Shown one piece after another: positions 37,315-47,724 of a stretch of DNA of 64,000 nucleotides (its first letter is position 1; each line of letters opens with the position of its first letter). The stretch is taken from NCBI GenBank assembly GCA_016710365.1, contig JADJVW010000011.1, positions 1-64,000 on the forward strand, given 5' to 3'. This stretch comes from Candidatus Caldilinea saccharophila (GTDB taxonomy: Bacteria > Chloroflexota > Anaerolineae > Caldilineales > Caldilineaceae). The position numbers and the translations under genes are program-made. A model generated the notes under the pieces. That model did no database searches and was not told where the DNA came from. It was given only the letters and a program-made list of their open reading frames with translations.

Positions 37315-38165
37315 TACTTAACTGCCGTGACGCCGAACGCTTGTGGTCGATCCTGGAGGCGCTGGAAGCCGGCTTCGCTCAATCGCTTAAGCACACCGCG
37401 CGTAACGGTTGCACCGGAGCGGCTCTCTGGGTTCCCAATATAATGGAACAGCCGCCCGCCTTTGCGCAGCACGCGATAGATCTGGTGATAGAAGGCGAGT
37501 GAATAGAGCTCGCCGGCCAGGCTGAACATCGGTGGATCGTGCAAAATAGCATCGAACGCCTGATCGGGATACGCTTCGATCACCTCTGCCACGTCCCCAA
37601 TCGACGTGGTGAGATTGGGCGCGTCGAACAGCGCACACGACCACGGGTTTTGCTGGATGATGGCGTGCACCGCCGGGTCGAGTTCCACCGTGGTGACGTG
37701 GTCGGCGTGTGCGGCGGCGGCAAGCGCGGTGTAGCCCAGCCCCGTGCAGGTGTCCAGCACGCGGCCGCGGATGCGTCCGAGCGCGCGGAGTTTGCTTAGC
37801 GTGTCCTGGTGCGGGTCGGTCTCCTTGATGCGATGCATGGGAATGCCGGAGATGAGCATCGTGGGCGCTCCCGCCGTTGGGTAGAGTGTGTAGACGCGCT
37901 GCAACTCTTCAGAAAAGATCTGAATCTTGTAGACGCCCTCTGCGGTGCACGCGTAACAGCCGGCGTCGTCCTCCGCGATATCCTCCACCTCTGTCCAAGC
38001 GAGAAGGAGGCCACCGGTAAAACGCACCCCTTCCTCGCCTAGCTCGACGTCAATGAGGGTCCGGTTCAGATCGGGCGAAATCTGTGTGCGCGTAGCTTGC
38101 TGACGCCGCGCTGCCAGCAAACTGCTGGCGGCGTGATAAGAGAGAGTGACTGGACATGTGTACAT
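37314..38165 (-). CDS. class I SAM-dependent methyltransferase-like protein
   Basis: 283 residues. The C-terminal two-thirds is a Rossmann methyltransferase: GRVLDTCTGLGYTALAAAAHADHVTTVELDPAVH gives motif I (DTCTGLGYTA) and motif II (E-L-D-P), and AFDAILHDPPMFSLAGELYS gives motif IV. The DPP-M-F motif and the spermine-synthase-like pattern of adjacent Asp-Pro-Pro recall archaeal and Chloroflexota predicted methyltransferases. The first 85 residues are a small N-terminal domain with strands (VELGEEGVRFTGGLLLAW), not recognised. Substrate unknown. It is divergent from the DedA gene. Confidence 0.7.
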   Translation of the reverse strand: MYTCPVTLSYHAASSLLAARRQQATRTQISPDLNRTLIDVELGEEGVRFTGGLLLAWTEVEDIAEDDAGCYACTAEGVYKIQIFSEELQRVYTLYPTAGAPTMLISGIPMHRIKETDPHQDTLSKLRALGRIRGRVLDTCTGLGYTALAAAAHADHVTTVELDPAVHAIIQQNPWSCALFDAPNLTTSIGDVAEVIEAYPDQAFDAILHDPPMFSLAGELYSLAFYHQIYRVLRKGGRLFHYIGNPESRSGATVTRGVLKRLSEAGFQRLQDRPQAFGVTAVK

Positions 38166-38298
38166 AATCTGTGTCGATAATCGTCTTTGCGGTTTTGCTT
38201 CATAAGCGGCTTAAGCTGGCAGACCTAGATTGGTGCACCATAGCCTACCATAGTCCCTATCTTTTGTGCTGTTCCAAGCGTGAATGGAGGAGAGCTGT

Positions 38299-38433
38299 AT
38301 GCGAAAGGTTCATTCGCGCGCCGCACGTTTACACACCTGTGTGAACGCAGCGCCGACGCGTGCTGGTGCGCCGCGTGGGATCAGTAGCCCCGATCCCTGT
38401 GTAAATTTACACGCGCGCCTGAACATGTTATAA
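38299..38433 (+). CDS. possible 44-residue small ORF upstream of the DedA gene
   Basis: ATG at 38299 with an excellent GGAGGAGAG six bases before, ending at TAA 38431-38433, twelve bases before the DedA start. The peptide (MRKVHSRAARLHTCVNAAPT...) is basic and unlike known proteins. Two dyads of similar sequence lie inside: GTTTACACACCTGTGTGAAC at 38327-38346 and GTGTAAATTTACAC at 38399-38412. The peptide may be spurious with the dyads acting as operators, or a leader ORF. Confidence 0.3.
   Translation: MRKVHSRAARLHTCVNAAPTRAGAPRGISSPDPCVNLHARLNML
38327..38346. promoter_or_regulatory. operator-like dyad (site 1)
   Basis: GTTTACACACCTGTGTGAAC: arms of ten with two mismatches. Shares TTTACAC with site 2 at 38399-38412. 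It lies between the divergent methyltransferase and DedA genes. Confidence 0.4.
38399..38412. promoter_or_regulatory. operator-like perfect dyad (site 2)
   Basis: GTGTAAATTTACAC is a perfect 14-bp palindrome 32 bases before the DedA ATG. Confidence 0.45.
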
Positions 38434-38444
38434 AGGATCGAGAT

Positions 38445-39065
38445 ATGGCTATCCTTGATCAGATTCGGATCGCGCTGCTTACCGGTACACCACCCGATCT
38501 GGGGCATTGGAGCTATCTGATCATCGCCATCCTGGTGTTTATTGAGGGGCCGGCGGTTACCCTGGTGGCGGCGGCGATGGCGGCCACGGGCATTTTGCGA
38601 GTGGATCTGGTCTTTGTTGCAGCGGCCATCGGGAATTTTCTAGCCGATTCTACGTGGTATGGCATCGGTTACATGGGTTGACGCCACGGCATTGTCTATC
38701 GCGTGGACTGGTTCAGCCGGTGGCGCCCACAGATCGAGACGATGGAAACCGGGGTGCAGGTGCATGGCCCGCGGATGTATCTGATGGCCAAGCTGTCCTT
38801 GGGCTTGCTCACCGTCCCAACGTTGCTGGCGGCTGGACTGGCGCGCGTGGCATGGTGGCGCCTCCTGGCTGTCAGCATCTTTATCGAGCCGATCTGGACG
38901 GGGATGCTTGTGTTTGCCGGATACAATCTGGGCGCCTATCTGGCCCGATTCGAGCGTGACATCCAGATTGCCGCAGTGATCGGCGGGGTGCTTCTGCTGG
39001 CGATCGTTTTGGGATTTTATCGGCGGTTGTTTCGGCGTGCAATGCACATAGACAGTGTCGTCTGA
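38445..39065 (+). pseudogene. DedA-like membrane protein with in-frame TGA at 38679
   Basis: About 206 residues if read through. Before the stop: LGHWSYLIIAILVFIEGPAVTLVAAAMAATG, a DedA-type start with the conserved E-x-x-x-P and G-x-x-G-like turns, then AAAIGNFLADSTWYGIGYMG. After the stop in the same frame: RHGIVYRVDWFSRWRPQIETMETGVQVHGPRMYLMAKLSLGLLTVP, a helix-hairpin-helix and a transmembrane end. The family's GR-x-x-G region would suit an Arg here, so CGA to TGA (G/C to A/T) is likely. DedA proteins flip undecaprenyl phosphate or phospholipids and support membrane potential. Either a real null allele or a base error; both parts are otherwise well preserved. Confidence 0.65.
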
Positions 39066-39131
39066 TGAGCGCGGTTGCTTGCTTACCGTGTGACCCAAAA
39101 CAGGGCGATACACCTGAGGATGCTTCGATCT

Positions 39132-40342
39132 ATGCGGATTTTATTTAGCGGACAATCCTATTATCGCAAGGACAATGGCCAGGCTGTTTTCATGATTCGT
39201 CTAGCGGATGGATTGGTCGCAGCCGGGCATGAGGTGATGGCGTTGGCGCCCTCGGAGAAGGGGCTTGCCGACCGCGACGTGATGAACGGCGTGGTGGTGC
39301 AGACCGTACCCGCGCTGCATATTGGGCACAACTTGAACATCACTGCTTTCAGCGACAGCCTGGTCGATGCCGCGCTCGAGGAGTTCAATCCTGACATCGT
39401 CCATATCCAGGATCATCTCTTTCTGAACCGCACCGTGCTCCGGTCGCGGCGTCGCGGCGACGCGTGGTCGGCACCAATCACTTCCTGCCCAACAACTGGT
39501 CGAATAACCTCTATATTCCGCGCAGCGTTCAGGGTGTGGTGCATAAAGCGATGTGGTACAACATGCTGGAGGTCTTCAACCAGCTTGATGCGGCGACCAC
39601 CCCCACGGAAACTGCGGTCGCCATCCTGCGCAAACAAGATATCCGCATCCCGGTCAAAGCAATTTCCTGTGGCGTCAACCAGGATGAGTTTTATCCGCGC
39701 TCCAATTGGGATCCGGCATTGATGCGCCGCCGCTATCGATTGGCGCGTGACCGGGCCGTGCTGCTCTACGTCGGGCGCGTCGATCGTGAAAAAGGGCTTG
39801 ACGATCTGGTGGACGCGGCCGAGATGCTGGTCGACGAGCCGATCCAGTTTGCGATTGCGGGCAAGGGCATGTATCGCGATATGCTGATGGAGCAAGTCAG
39901 CAACCGCGGCCTGACGCACGTGGTTGCCTTCCCAGGCTATGTCCCTAGCGAGGATTTACCGCTGCTCGTCAACAGTTGTGACGCCTTCATCATGCCGAGC
40001 GCACAGGAGTTGCAGAGCATCGCCACGCTGGAGGCAATGTCGTGCGCCAAACCGGTGTTGGCCGCCAATGCACGCGCCTTGCCGGAGCTGGTCGAACACG
40101 GAGTCAACGGCTATCTGTTCAAACCCTTTAACGCGGCCAGCGTCGCCGGCATCGTGCAGCTCTTTCTGAGTAAACGCCAACGCTGGGAGGAGATGGGGCT
40201 GGCGGGCCTCGAAAAAGCGCGCCCTCATCACCTGAGCAACACGATTCAGCGCTATGTAGAATGGTACGAAAGCGTGATTGGACGCTCGCTGCTGACGCGC
40301 ACACTGCAGCCGGAGCAGAGAGTGCATCTCTCTGCCGGCTGA
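39132..40342 (+). CDS. GT4-type glycosyltransferase, frameshifted near 39455
   Basis: About 403 residues. The N-terminal frame, MRILFSGQSYYRKDNGQAVFMIRLADGL, is the start of a GT-B enzyme; NITAFSDSLVDAALEEFNPDIVHIQDHLFL ends the first Rossmann lobe. One base is missing near 39455 in GGCGA(G)CGCGTGG, then VVGTNHFLPNNWSNNLYIPR continues. The C-terminal lobe has VLLYVGRVDREKGLDDLVDAAEML, FPGYVPSEDLPLLVNSCDAFIMPSAQELQSIATLEAMSCAKPVLA, with the E-x7-E motif that grips the nucleotide sugar. Such enzymes transfer hexoses to lipid carriers or glycolipids, which fits its place just after a DedA-like gene. Acceptor unknown. Start 39132 or 39120. Confidence 0.85.
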
Positions 40343-40396
40343 CGCGTCTGAATCCCACCTGCCGCTTTCTGAATCGTGAATCAAGTGTGATTTCCC

Positions 40397-40801
40397 ATGG
40401 CTATCTTTCAATCCACCGAGCAGTTTTATGCGGTCATGCAAGAAGTGTTCGACTACGTCATGCAGCGCCCGGAGCATGTCTCATCTTTTACCCAGAGCAA
40501 TCTGATCATCCGTATGAATATCCAGGAGCCTGACGCTGAAATTCTGCTGGACGGTCGCCAGCCGCCCTTGGGCGTTTTCTTCGGACCGCGCCCCGGGCTT
40601 GCGAATCTGGAGATCAGCCTCAACGCAGATCTGCTGCACGCGTTGTGGATGGGAACGGAAAGCACGCATCAGGCGTTTTTGAGTGGTCGAATCCAGACGC
40701 GCGGCAATCTGCTCAAAGCGTTGGGTCTGGCGGAAATTTTCACAGCAGCCGAACGCATCTATCCTGCTGTTGCGCGTCAATATGGGCTGCCAGATGCGTA
40801 G
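40397..40801 (+). CDS. SCP2 sterol-binding domain protein
   Basis: 134 residues forming a single SCP2-like domain: helix YAVMQEVFDYVMQRPEHVSSF, then strands with NLIIRMNIQEPDAEILLD, PPLGVFFGPRPGLANLEISLNADLLHALWMGTESTHQAFLSGRIQTRGNLLKAL, where the MGTES-h-h-A-F-SGRIQTRGN motif matches SCP2 proteins that bind lipids in a hydrophobic tunnel. Bacterial members act as lipid or acyl carriers or as domains of ubiquinone-like enzymes. It comes 55 bases after the glycosyltransferase gene on the same strand. Its function is unassigned. Confidence 0.8.
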   Translation: MAIFQSTEQFYAVMQEVFDYVMQRPEHVSSFTQSNLIIRMNIQEPDAEILLDGRQPPLGVFFGPRPGLANLEISLNADLLHALWMGTESTHQAFLSGRIQTRGNLLKALGLAEIFTAAERIYPAVARQYGLPDA

Positions 40802-40842
40802 ACAAGGGCAGTGGCGCGCCGAACCGAGGTCAGCAGATTGCT

Positions 40843-40871
40843 TTGACACTCTGTAGAACAGCCGTTATAAT
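40843..40871 (+). promoter_or_regulatory. perfect consensus promoter before dnaG
   Basis: TTGACA (40843-40848), 17-bp spacer, TATAAT (40866-40871), 44 bases before the dnaG ATG. Confidence 0.9.
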
Positions 40872-40914
40872 GCCCACCATCCGGACTGTTTGGGACACAT
40901 GATTTGCCGTGGCG

Positions 40915-42915
40915 ATGGAGCGCAGAGTGAGTATGGTCGGCAGCGTCACGGACGAAGTCAAACAACGGGTCGATATTATCGAACTGATCTCCCGTTACAC
41001 CCCGCTCAAGCGCGCGGGGAGCGTCTATAAGGGCCTTTGCCCGTTCCACAGCGAGCGAACACCAAGTTTTGTCGTCTTTCCCCATACAGGCACATGGCAC
41101 TGTTTTGGTGCATGTGGCGCGGGCGGTGACGCCTTTGCCTTTGTTATGCGCAAGGAAAACCTCACGTTCCGTGAGGCGCTGGAACTCCTTGCGCAGCAAG
41201 TCGGCGTGGACATTTCCGCGGCTGAGGGCGATGCCCAGGGCGATCAGCGCGGCCGTCTCTATACAGCAAATGAAGCGGCCGCGGCGTTTTACCGACAAAT
41301 TTTGTTGCATCACCCTGGCGCTGGCGAAGCGCGCGCCTATCTGCAGCGGCGTGACGTGGACGCCGCGACAGGCGACGCCTTTCGGCTGGGCTATGCGCTG
41401 GCAAGTTGGAGCAGCCTGCGCGACCACCTGCTGGAACGTGGTTTTTCACTGGATCTCCTGCTGGATGCCGGCCTGATTAAACGCAGCGAAGAGCGCCAGA
41501 CTACCTACGACGCGTTCCGCAATCGGGTCATCTTTCCTATTTGCGACCGGCAAGGACGCGTGATAGGGTTTGGGGGGCGCGTACTCGATGACAGCGCGCC
41601 GAAGTATTTGAACACATCGGAAACACCGCTCTTTCACAAAAGCCACGTTGTCTATGGTCTTGACCTGGCGCATCGGGTCATCCGCGAGCGTGAGCAGGTC
41701 GTCATCGTCGAAGGCTATATGGATGTGATCGCCGCGCACCAGTATGGCTATACCAATGTGGTTGCCTGTATGGGAACGGCGCTGACGACCGAGCAGCTTC
41801 AGCAACTTCAGCGCTTTACCAACAATTTCGTGCTGGCGCTCGATGCTGACGCGGCTGGCCAGCAAGCCACCATCCGTGGGCTGAACCAGGCGCGACAGGC
41901 GCTGGTGCGGGTGAGCAAGCCGGTGGTGACGCCGGGCGGCAAGGTTCAACTCGAAAATCGCCTGGGCGCCAACCTGTTTATCACCACGCTGCCCGAGGGC
42001 CGCGACCCAGATGACGTGATCCGCCAGGAGGCGCCTCTGTGGGAGCGCACGGTCGCCGACGCCAAGCCGCTGGTTGATTTCTATTTTGATGTCGTTGCCC
42101 GCCAGACGGACCTGACCAGCGCACGCGGCAAAGGCGAGGCGGTCGCCGAACTCACGCCGTTGATCGCTGAATTGAGCGACGAAATCGAGCGCCAGCATTA
42201 CGTCCAGCGCCTGAGCCGTCTGGTGCAAGTCGACGAACTGACCATCAACAGCCGCGTGCAGGCGTCGGCGCGGACGGCGCGAGCAGGCGTGGACAGCAAC
42301 AAGCGGCGCACGACGCCGCCAGGCGCCGCGGCGCCCGCGCCAGTAACCTCGCCGCTACGGCCAGAAGCGTCAGGACGCCACGACCAAGAAGAGCTCTTGC
42401 TGGCAAATCTGCTGGCCAATGTCGATCTGGTGGTCTGGCTGGCAAACGAAGTGACCGACGGCCATCATTTGGCGCCGCTGCAACCACTCGATTGGCAGCA
42501 CGTTGAAAATCAGGAGATTTTTCGGACGCTCAAACAATACTTGACCAGCGACGAGCCTTGGGATGTGGAGCAATTTCAGGATATGCTGGATCGGCACCTG
42601 CATGGACGGCTAGCGCGGTTGATTGCCTATGCTGCGACCCTGCCGCCTAGAGATCCTGCCGCGATGCGCGAAGGCATCGTCAAGGACATCCTCCGGCTGC
42701 GGCTGGATCGCATGAGCGGTGAAACGATTCGCATCCGTTATCTGCAAGATGAATTGCAACGGGCCGGCGATCTCGAGGCCGCGCGCAGCTTCGAGAAGGT
42801 GAACAACGTTTATGCGCGTGAGATAGCACATTTGCAGCGACAAAGTGTGCGCATTCCGCAGGAGTTATTTCGCAAGATGCGCCAGCAGGAAGGCGTCAAA
42901 CTTTCGAGCTTTTAG
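40915..42915 (+). CDS. dnaG: DNA primase
   Basis: 666 residues from ATG 40915 (40933 possible). DnaG lays the RNA primers for replication. The CHC2 zinc finger is CPFHSERTPSFVV...WHCFGACGAGGD. The catalytic core follows (FRNRVIFPICDRQGRVIGFGGRVLDD), then TOPRIM with VIVEGYMDVIAAHQYGYTNVVACMGTALTTEQ and NFVLALDADAAGQQATIRG (Asp pair of DADAAG). An extra 20-residue segment (RVSKPVVTPGGKVQLENRLG) after the DADAAG strand is a small family variant. The Ala/Pro/Thr-rich linker near residue 460 separates the C-terminal helicase-binding domain. With rpoD just downstream it forms part of the macromolecular synthesis operon, lacking rpsU. Confidence 0.97.
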   Translation: MERRVSMVGSVTDEVKQRVDIIELISRYTPLKRAGSVYKGLCPFHSERTPSFVVFPHTGTWHCFGACGAGGDAFAFVMRKENLTFREALELLAQQVGVDISAAEGDAQGDQRGRLYTANEAAAAFYRQILLHHPGAGEARAYLQRRDVDAATGDAFRLGYALASWSSLRDHLLERGFSLDLLLDAGLIKRSEERQTTYDAFRNRVIFPICDRQGRVIGFGGRVLDDSAPKYLNTSETPLFHKSHVVYGLDLAHRVIREREQVVIVEGYMDVIAAHQYGYTNVVACMGTALTTEQLQQLQRFTNNFVLALDADAAGQQATIRGLNQARQALVRVSKPVVTPGGKVQLENRLGANLFITTLPEGRDPDDVIRQEAPLWERTVADAKPLVDFYFDVVARQTDLTSARGKGEAVAELTPLIAELSDEIERQHYVQRLSRLVQVDELTINSRVQASARTARAGVDSNKRRTTPPGAAAPAPVTSPLRPEASGRHDQEELLLANLLANVDLVVWLANEVTDGHHLAPLQPLDWQHVENQEIFRTLKQYLTSDEPWDVEQFQDMLDRHLHGRLARLIAYAATLPPRDPAAMREGIVKDILRLRLDRMSGETIRIRYLQDELQRAGDLEAARSFEKVNNVYAREIAHLQRQSVRIPQELFRKMRQQEGVKLSSF

Positions 42916-42937
42916 ATAAGGGCAAACCAGGAAATCA

Positions 42938-44263
<1,326 letters not shown>

Positions 44264-44319
44264 AAGAGTAGCGAGGGAGAGGGGAGGTCTGGTTGCAAGG
44301 TCAGACATCTCCACTCCCT

Positions 44320-45531
44320 TCATTTGAACAACATCCCTGTGACCGTTACAACTGAGGTGTTCTGTGCGTCGGCCGGGCAGATGGCGTAACCGCTCTGCTC
44401 GCCTCGGCTCTTGCCCAGCAGCCGCAAGGTCAGGTAAATCGGGGCGAGGCCGCAGACGTTGTTGCGATTCTGCACGCGCCGGATCGCACTGAAAAAGCCG
44501 GCGGCGTCGCCGGCGCGCATTACGTCGATCAGATCGTCGTCCGCGGCGCGTAACACGCGGCGTCCGGCGCGGTCCAGCGGATCGCCGCCGAAGGCCGGGC
44601 CTACGTGCGCCAGGTCGCCCGACGCGACGATCAGCGTGCGTTTGCCCGCGGTTGCGCTGCGCAGCACTTCCAGCGCCGCGCCGAGCGTGGAGTCGTTGGC
44701 TGGCGTGGCGCCGTTGAGCATGAAAGGATGGAAGGAGCCGGTCAGGATCGGCGCGACCGGGACGGGTTGACCGCCGCGCATGTGATGCAGCCAGACCGCC
44801 ACCAGCTCCAACGAATGCTCGCCGCGGTGGCGGAGTTCGCCGGCAAACGCGGCCTCGGCGCCGATAGCCGTAGCCAAGCGGTCGACGAGCGCCGCGTCGG
44901 TGGGCAGCACGCCATACGGCGTCGCATAGTTTTGCCGCGTCAGCGTCAACAGATCGGCGCCATAGTGATCGGTGCCCAGTAAAATCACAAGTTCGGCGTC
45001 GCGCGCGGCCTGCGCCGCGCGTTTCCACACCTGTGCATAGACCTCGCCGCCCCGCGCGTAGTCGATATGCGGGCTGAGCAGACCGACGGGGCGCGACCAG
45101 TCGAGATCGGCATCTTCCGCAACGTCGCTGTTTTCAAGATAATCTTGCAACAGCCGCCAAAGCGCCTTCTCGTCAGCAGGATAGCCGGCGCCGGCCAAGG
45201 CTGGTGGGCGGAACGGTGTGCGGCGGTAGTCATTCAGCACCTCGGCGCGTCGCGTCTGGGCGCGTGCGTTATCGAGCAGCACAGCTTCATCGAGCGCCGC
45301 GGCGAGTTGGCCGACCATGTCGGCAGGCAAGGCGATGTGATAACGCCGCCGGAATGCGTCAACCATCTCGTCGATGGAAGTAGAGCCGTCGAAAAAAGCG
45401 AGCACAGCGGCCAGCGGTTGAGGCACGAGCAATTGCTGGTCGGTCAGCCGCTGCGGGTCGCGTAGTAGAATGTAGGGAGCGTCGTTATGGACAATCGCGC
45501 GAATATCAAGCGAACGCAGTTTCGGATACAT
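44320..45531 (-). CDS. amrB: AmmeMemoRadiSam system protein B (MEMO1 family)
   Basis: 403 residues. The C-terminal 270 residues form the MEMO1 domain: RPVGLLSPHIDYARGGEVYA includes the SPH(I)DY metal site, LVILLGTDHYGADLLTLTRQNYATPYGVLPTD, EHSLELVAVWLHHM, and IVASGDLAHVGPAFGG with the D-x-A/S-H motif. Relatives bind iron at a site resembling dioxygenases and occur with AMMECR1 and radical-SAM genes. Neither is in this window. The N-terminal 115 residues (YILLRDPQRLTDQQLLVPQPLAAVLAFFDG) are an extra helical domain with a PqqD-like look, seen in some bacterial members. Start chosen at 45531, where homology begins. Confidence 0.85.
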   Translation of the reverse strand: MYPKLRSLDIRAIVHNDAPYILLRDPQRLTDQQLLVPQPLAAVLAFFDGSTSIDEMVDAFRRRYHIALPADMVGQLAAALDEAVLLDNARAQTRRAEVLNDYRRTPFRPPALAGAGYPADEKALWRLLQDYLENSDVAEDADLDWSRPVGLLSPHIDYARGGEVYAQVWKRAAQAARDAELVILLGTDHYGADLLTLTRQNYATPYGVLPTDAALVDRLATAIGAEAAFAGELRHRGEHSLELVAVWLHHMRGGQPVPVAPILTGSFHPFMLNGATPANDSTLGAALEVLRSATAGKRTLIVASGDLAHVGPAFGGDPLDRAGRRVLRAADDDLIDVMRAGDAAGFFSAIRRVQNRNNVCGLAPIYLTLRLLGKSRGEQSGYAICPADAQNTSVVTVTGMLFK

Positions 45532-45607
45532 AGGATTTTGAATGAATGACGGCCTGAGTTGATGAGCTGATTGTAGCGCATCGAGGGGGTGTGCAGGCAA
45601 ACCTCGT

Positions 45608-46738
<1,131 letters not shown>

Positions 46739-46797
46739 CCCGGACAGTATACTACACCTGAACATCACACCTATATGACGCAATTCTCCCTTGTGAT

Positions 46798-46826
46798 TTG
46801 CGACATCTTTTCCTGAGTGCTACACT
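46798..46826 (+). promoter_or_regulatory. promoter of the rpsF-rpsR operon
   Basis: TTGCGA (46798-46803), 17-bp spacer, TACACT (46821-46826), facing rpsF. Confidence 0.6.
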
Positions 46827-46840
46827 GTCCGATGGTCTGC

Positions 46841-46881
<41 letters not shown>

Positions 46882-46930
46882 CTCGCAGGATGGACCTGCG
46901 GGCATCTCCATAGAAAGAAAGGAAGTACAC

Positions 46931-47233
46931 ATGAACGGTGCGGATGCACGCCAGTACGAGCTGGTTTATGTTCTCCAGCCGCAACTGGACGAAAACGGGT
47001 TGAACAGTGTTGATGGCCGCGTCTGCGACATCATCACTGCGCAGGGTGGCAGCGACATCGCCACTGAAGTTTGGGGCAAGCGCACGCTCGCCTATCCGAT
47101 CAATCGCTTCTACGAGGGAGTCTACATCTTGCATCGCTTTCAGATGCCGCCATCCGGCACCGCAGAGGTGGACCGCATGTTGCGCTACAGCGAAGATGTG
47201 TTGCGCTATCTCCTGATGCGCACGGACAACTGA
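46931..47233 (+). CDS. rpsF: 30S ribosomal protein S6
   Basis: 100 residues, standard length. QYELVYVLQPQLDENGLNSV is the first strand-helix of the S6 ferredoxin-like fold, TEVWGKRTLAYPINRFYEGVYILHRFQM includes the WGKRxLAYPI motif, and TAEVDRMLRYSEDVLRYLLMRTDN ends the protein. S6 binds S18 in the platform of the small subunit. The start at 46931 has AAAGGAAG eight bases before it. Gene order here is rpsF-rpsR; the usual ssb between them is absent. Confidence 0.96.
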   Translation: MNGADARQYELVYVLQPQLDENGLNSVDGRVCDIITAQGGSDIATEVWGKRTLAYPINRFYEGVYILHRFQMPPSGTAEVDRMLRYSEDVLRYLLMRTDN

Positions 47234-47262
47234 GGCAAAGAGACGAAGAAAGGATAGAGACA

Positions 47263-47721
47263 ATGAGCGAGCAAACCAATCCTACGCCAGAAATGGAAAC
47301 AGAAACAGCAGAGAGCGGCGCTGTCGGCGAAGTTGAAGTTACACAGAGCCGCCCAGCCCAGCCGCCCGTCTACGTCGAAGATGTCGCCGATGTGAATGAA
47401 GAAGACGAAGCGTACGAAGAAGAACTGGACGACGAAGATGAAGAAGAAAGCTTCCGCGCTCCAGACCAATATGTCGAGCGCGAAGGCTCCGGCCGGCCGC
47501 GCCGCATCGGTTCAGATGTACGCTACGGCGAGATCGAGTACAAGAACATCAGTCTGCTCTCGCGCTTCCTGGATCGTCGCGGACGCATCTTATCGCGCCG
47601 CAAGACGCGTGTGAGCGCCAAAGTGCAGCGCAAGATCGTGCGCGAGATCAAACGGGCGCGCCACCTGGCGCTGCTGCCCTATACGGCCGACCAGACCCGC
47701 ATCGTACGCAAACGGAAGTAA
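47263..47721 (+). CDS. rpsR: 30S ribosomal protein S18 with long acidic N-terminal extension
   Basis: 152 residues against about 75 in most bacteria. The C-terminal 65 residues are S18: YKNISLLSRFLDRRGRILSRRKTRVSAKVQRKIVREIKRARHLALLPYT. The first 85 residues are extremely acidic (EDEAYEEELDDEDEEESFR) with two Thr/Glu-rich runs. S18 pairs with S6 on the 30S platform. The extension would extend over the negatively charged RNA surface and is a puzzle; a peripheral role, or a link to the polyproline/acid-rich rRNA neighbours, is possible. The ATG at 47263 follows AGGATAGAGACA and is the only plausible start; an internal start nearer S18 would remove the extension. Confidence 0.92.
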   Translation: MSEQTNPTPEMETETAESGAVGEVEVTQSRPAQPPVYVEDVADVNEEDEAYEEELDDEDEEESFRAPDQYVEREGSGRPRRIGSDVRYGEIEYKNISLLSRFLDRRGRILSRRKTRVSAKVQRKIVREIKRARHLALLPYTADQTRIVRKRK

Positions 47722-47724
47722 CCT

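Noticed and set aside
38678..38681. Selenocysteine at the TGA in DedA
   Set aside because: No SECIS-like hairpin follows directly and DedA is not a selenoprotein family; CGA to TGA or an error is simpler.
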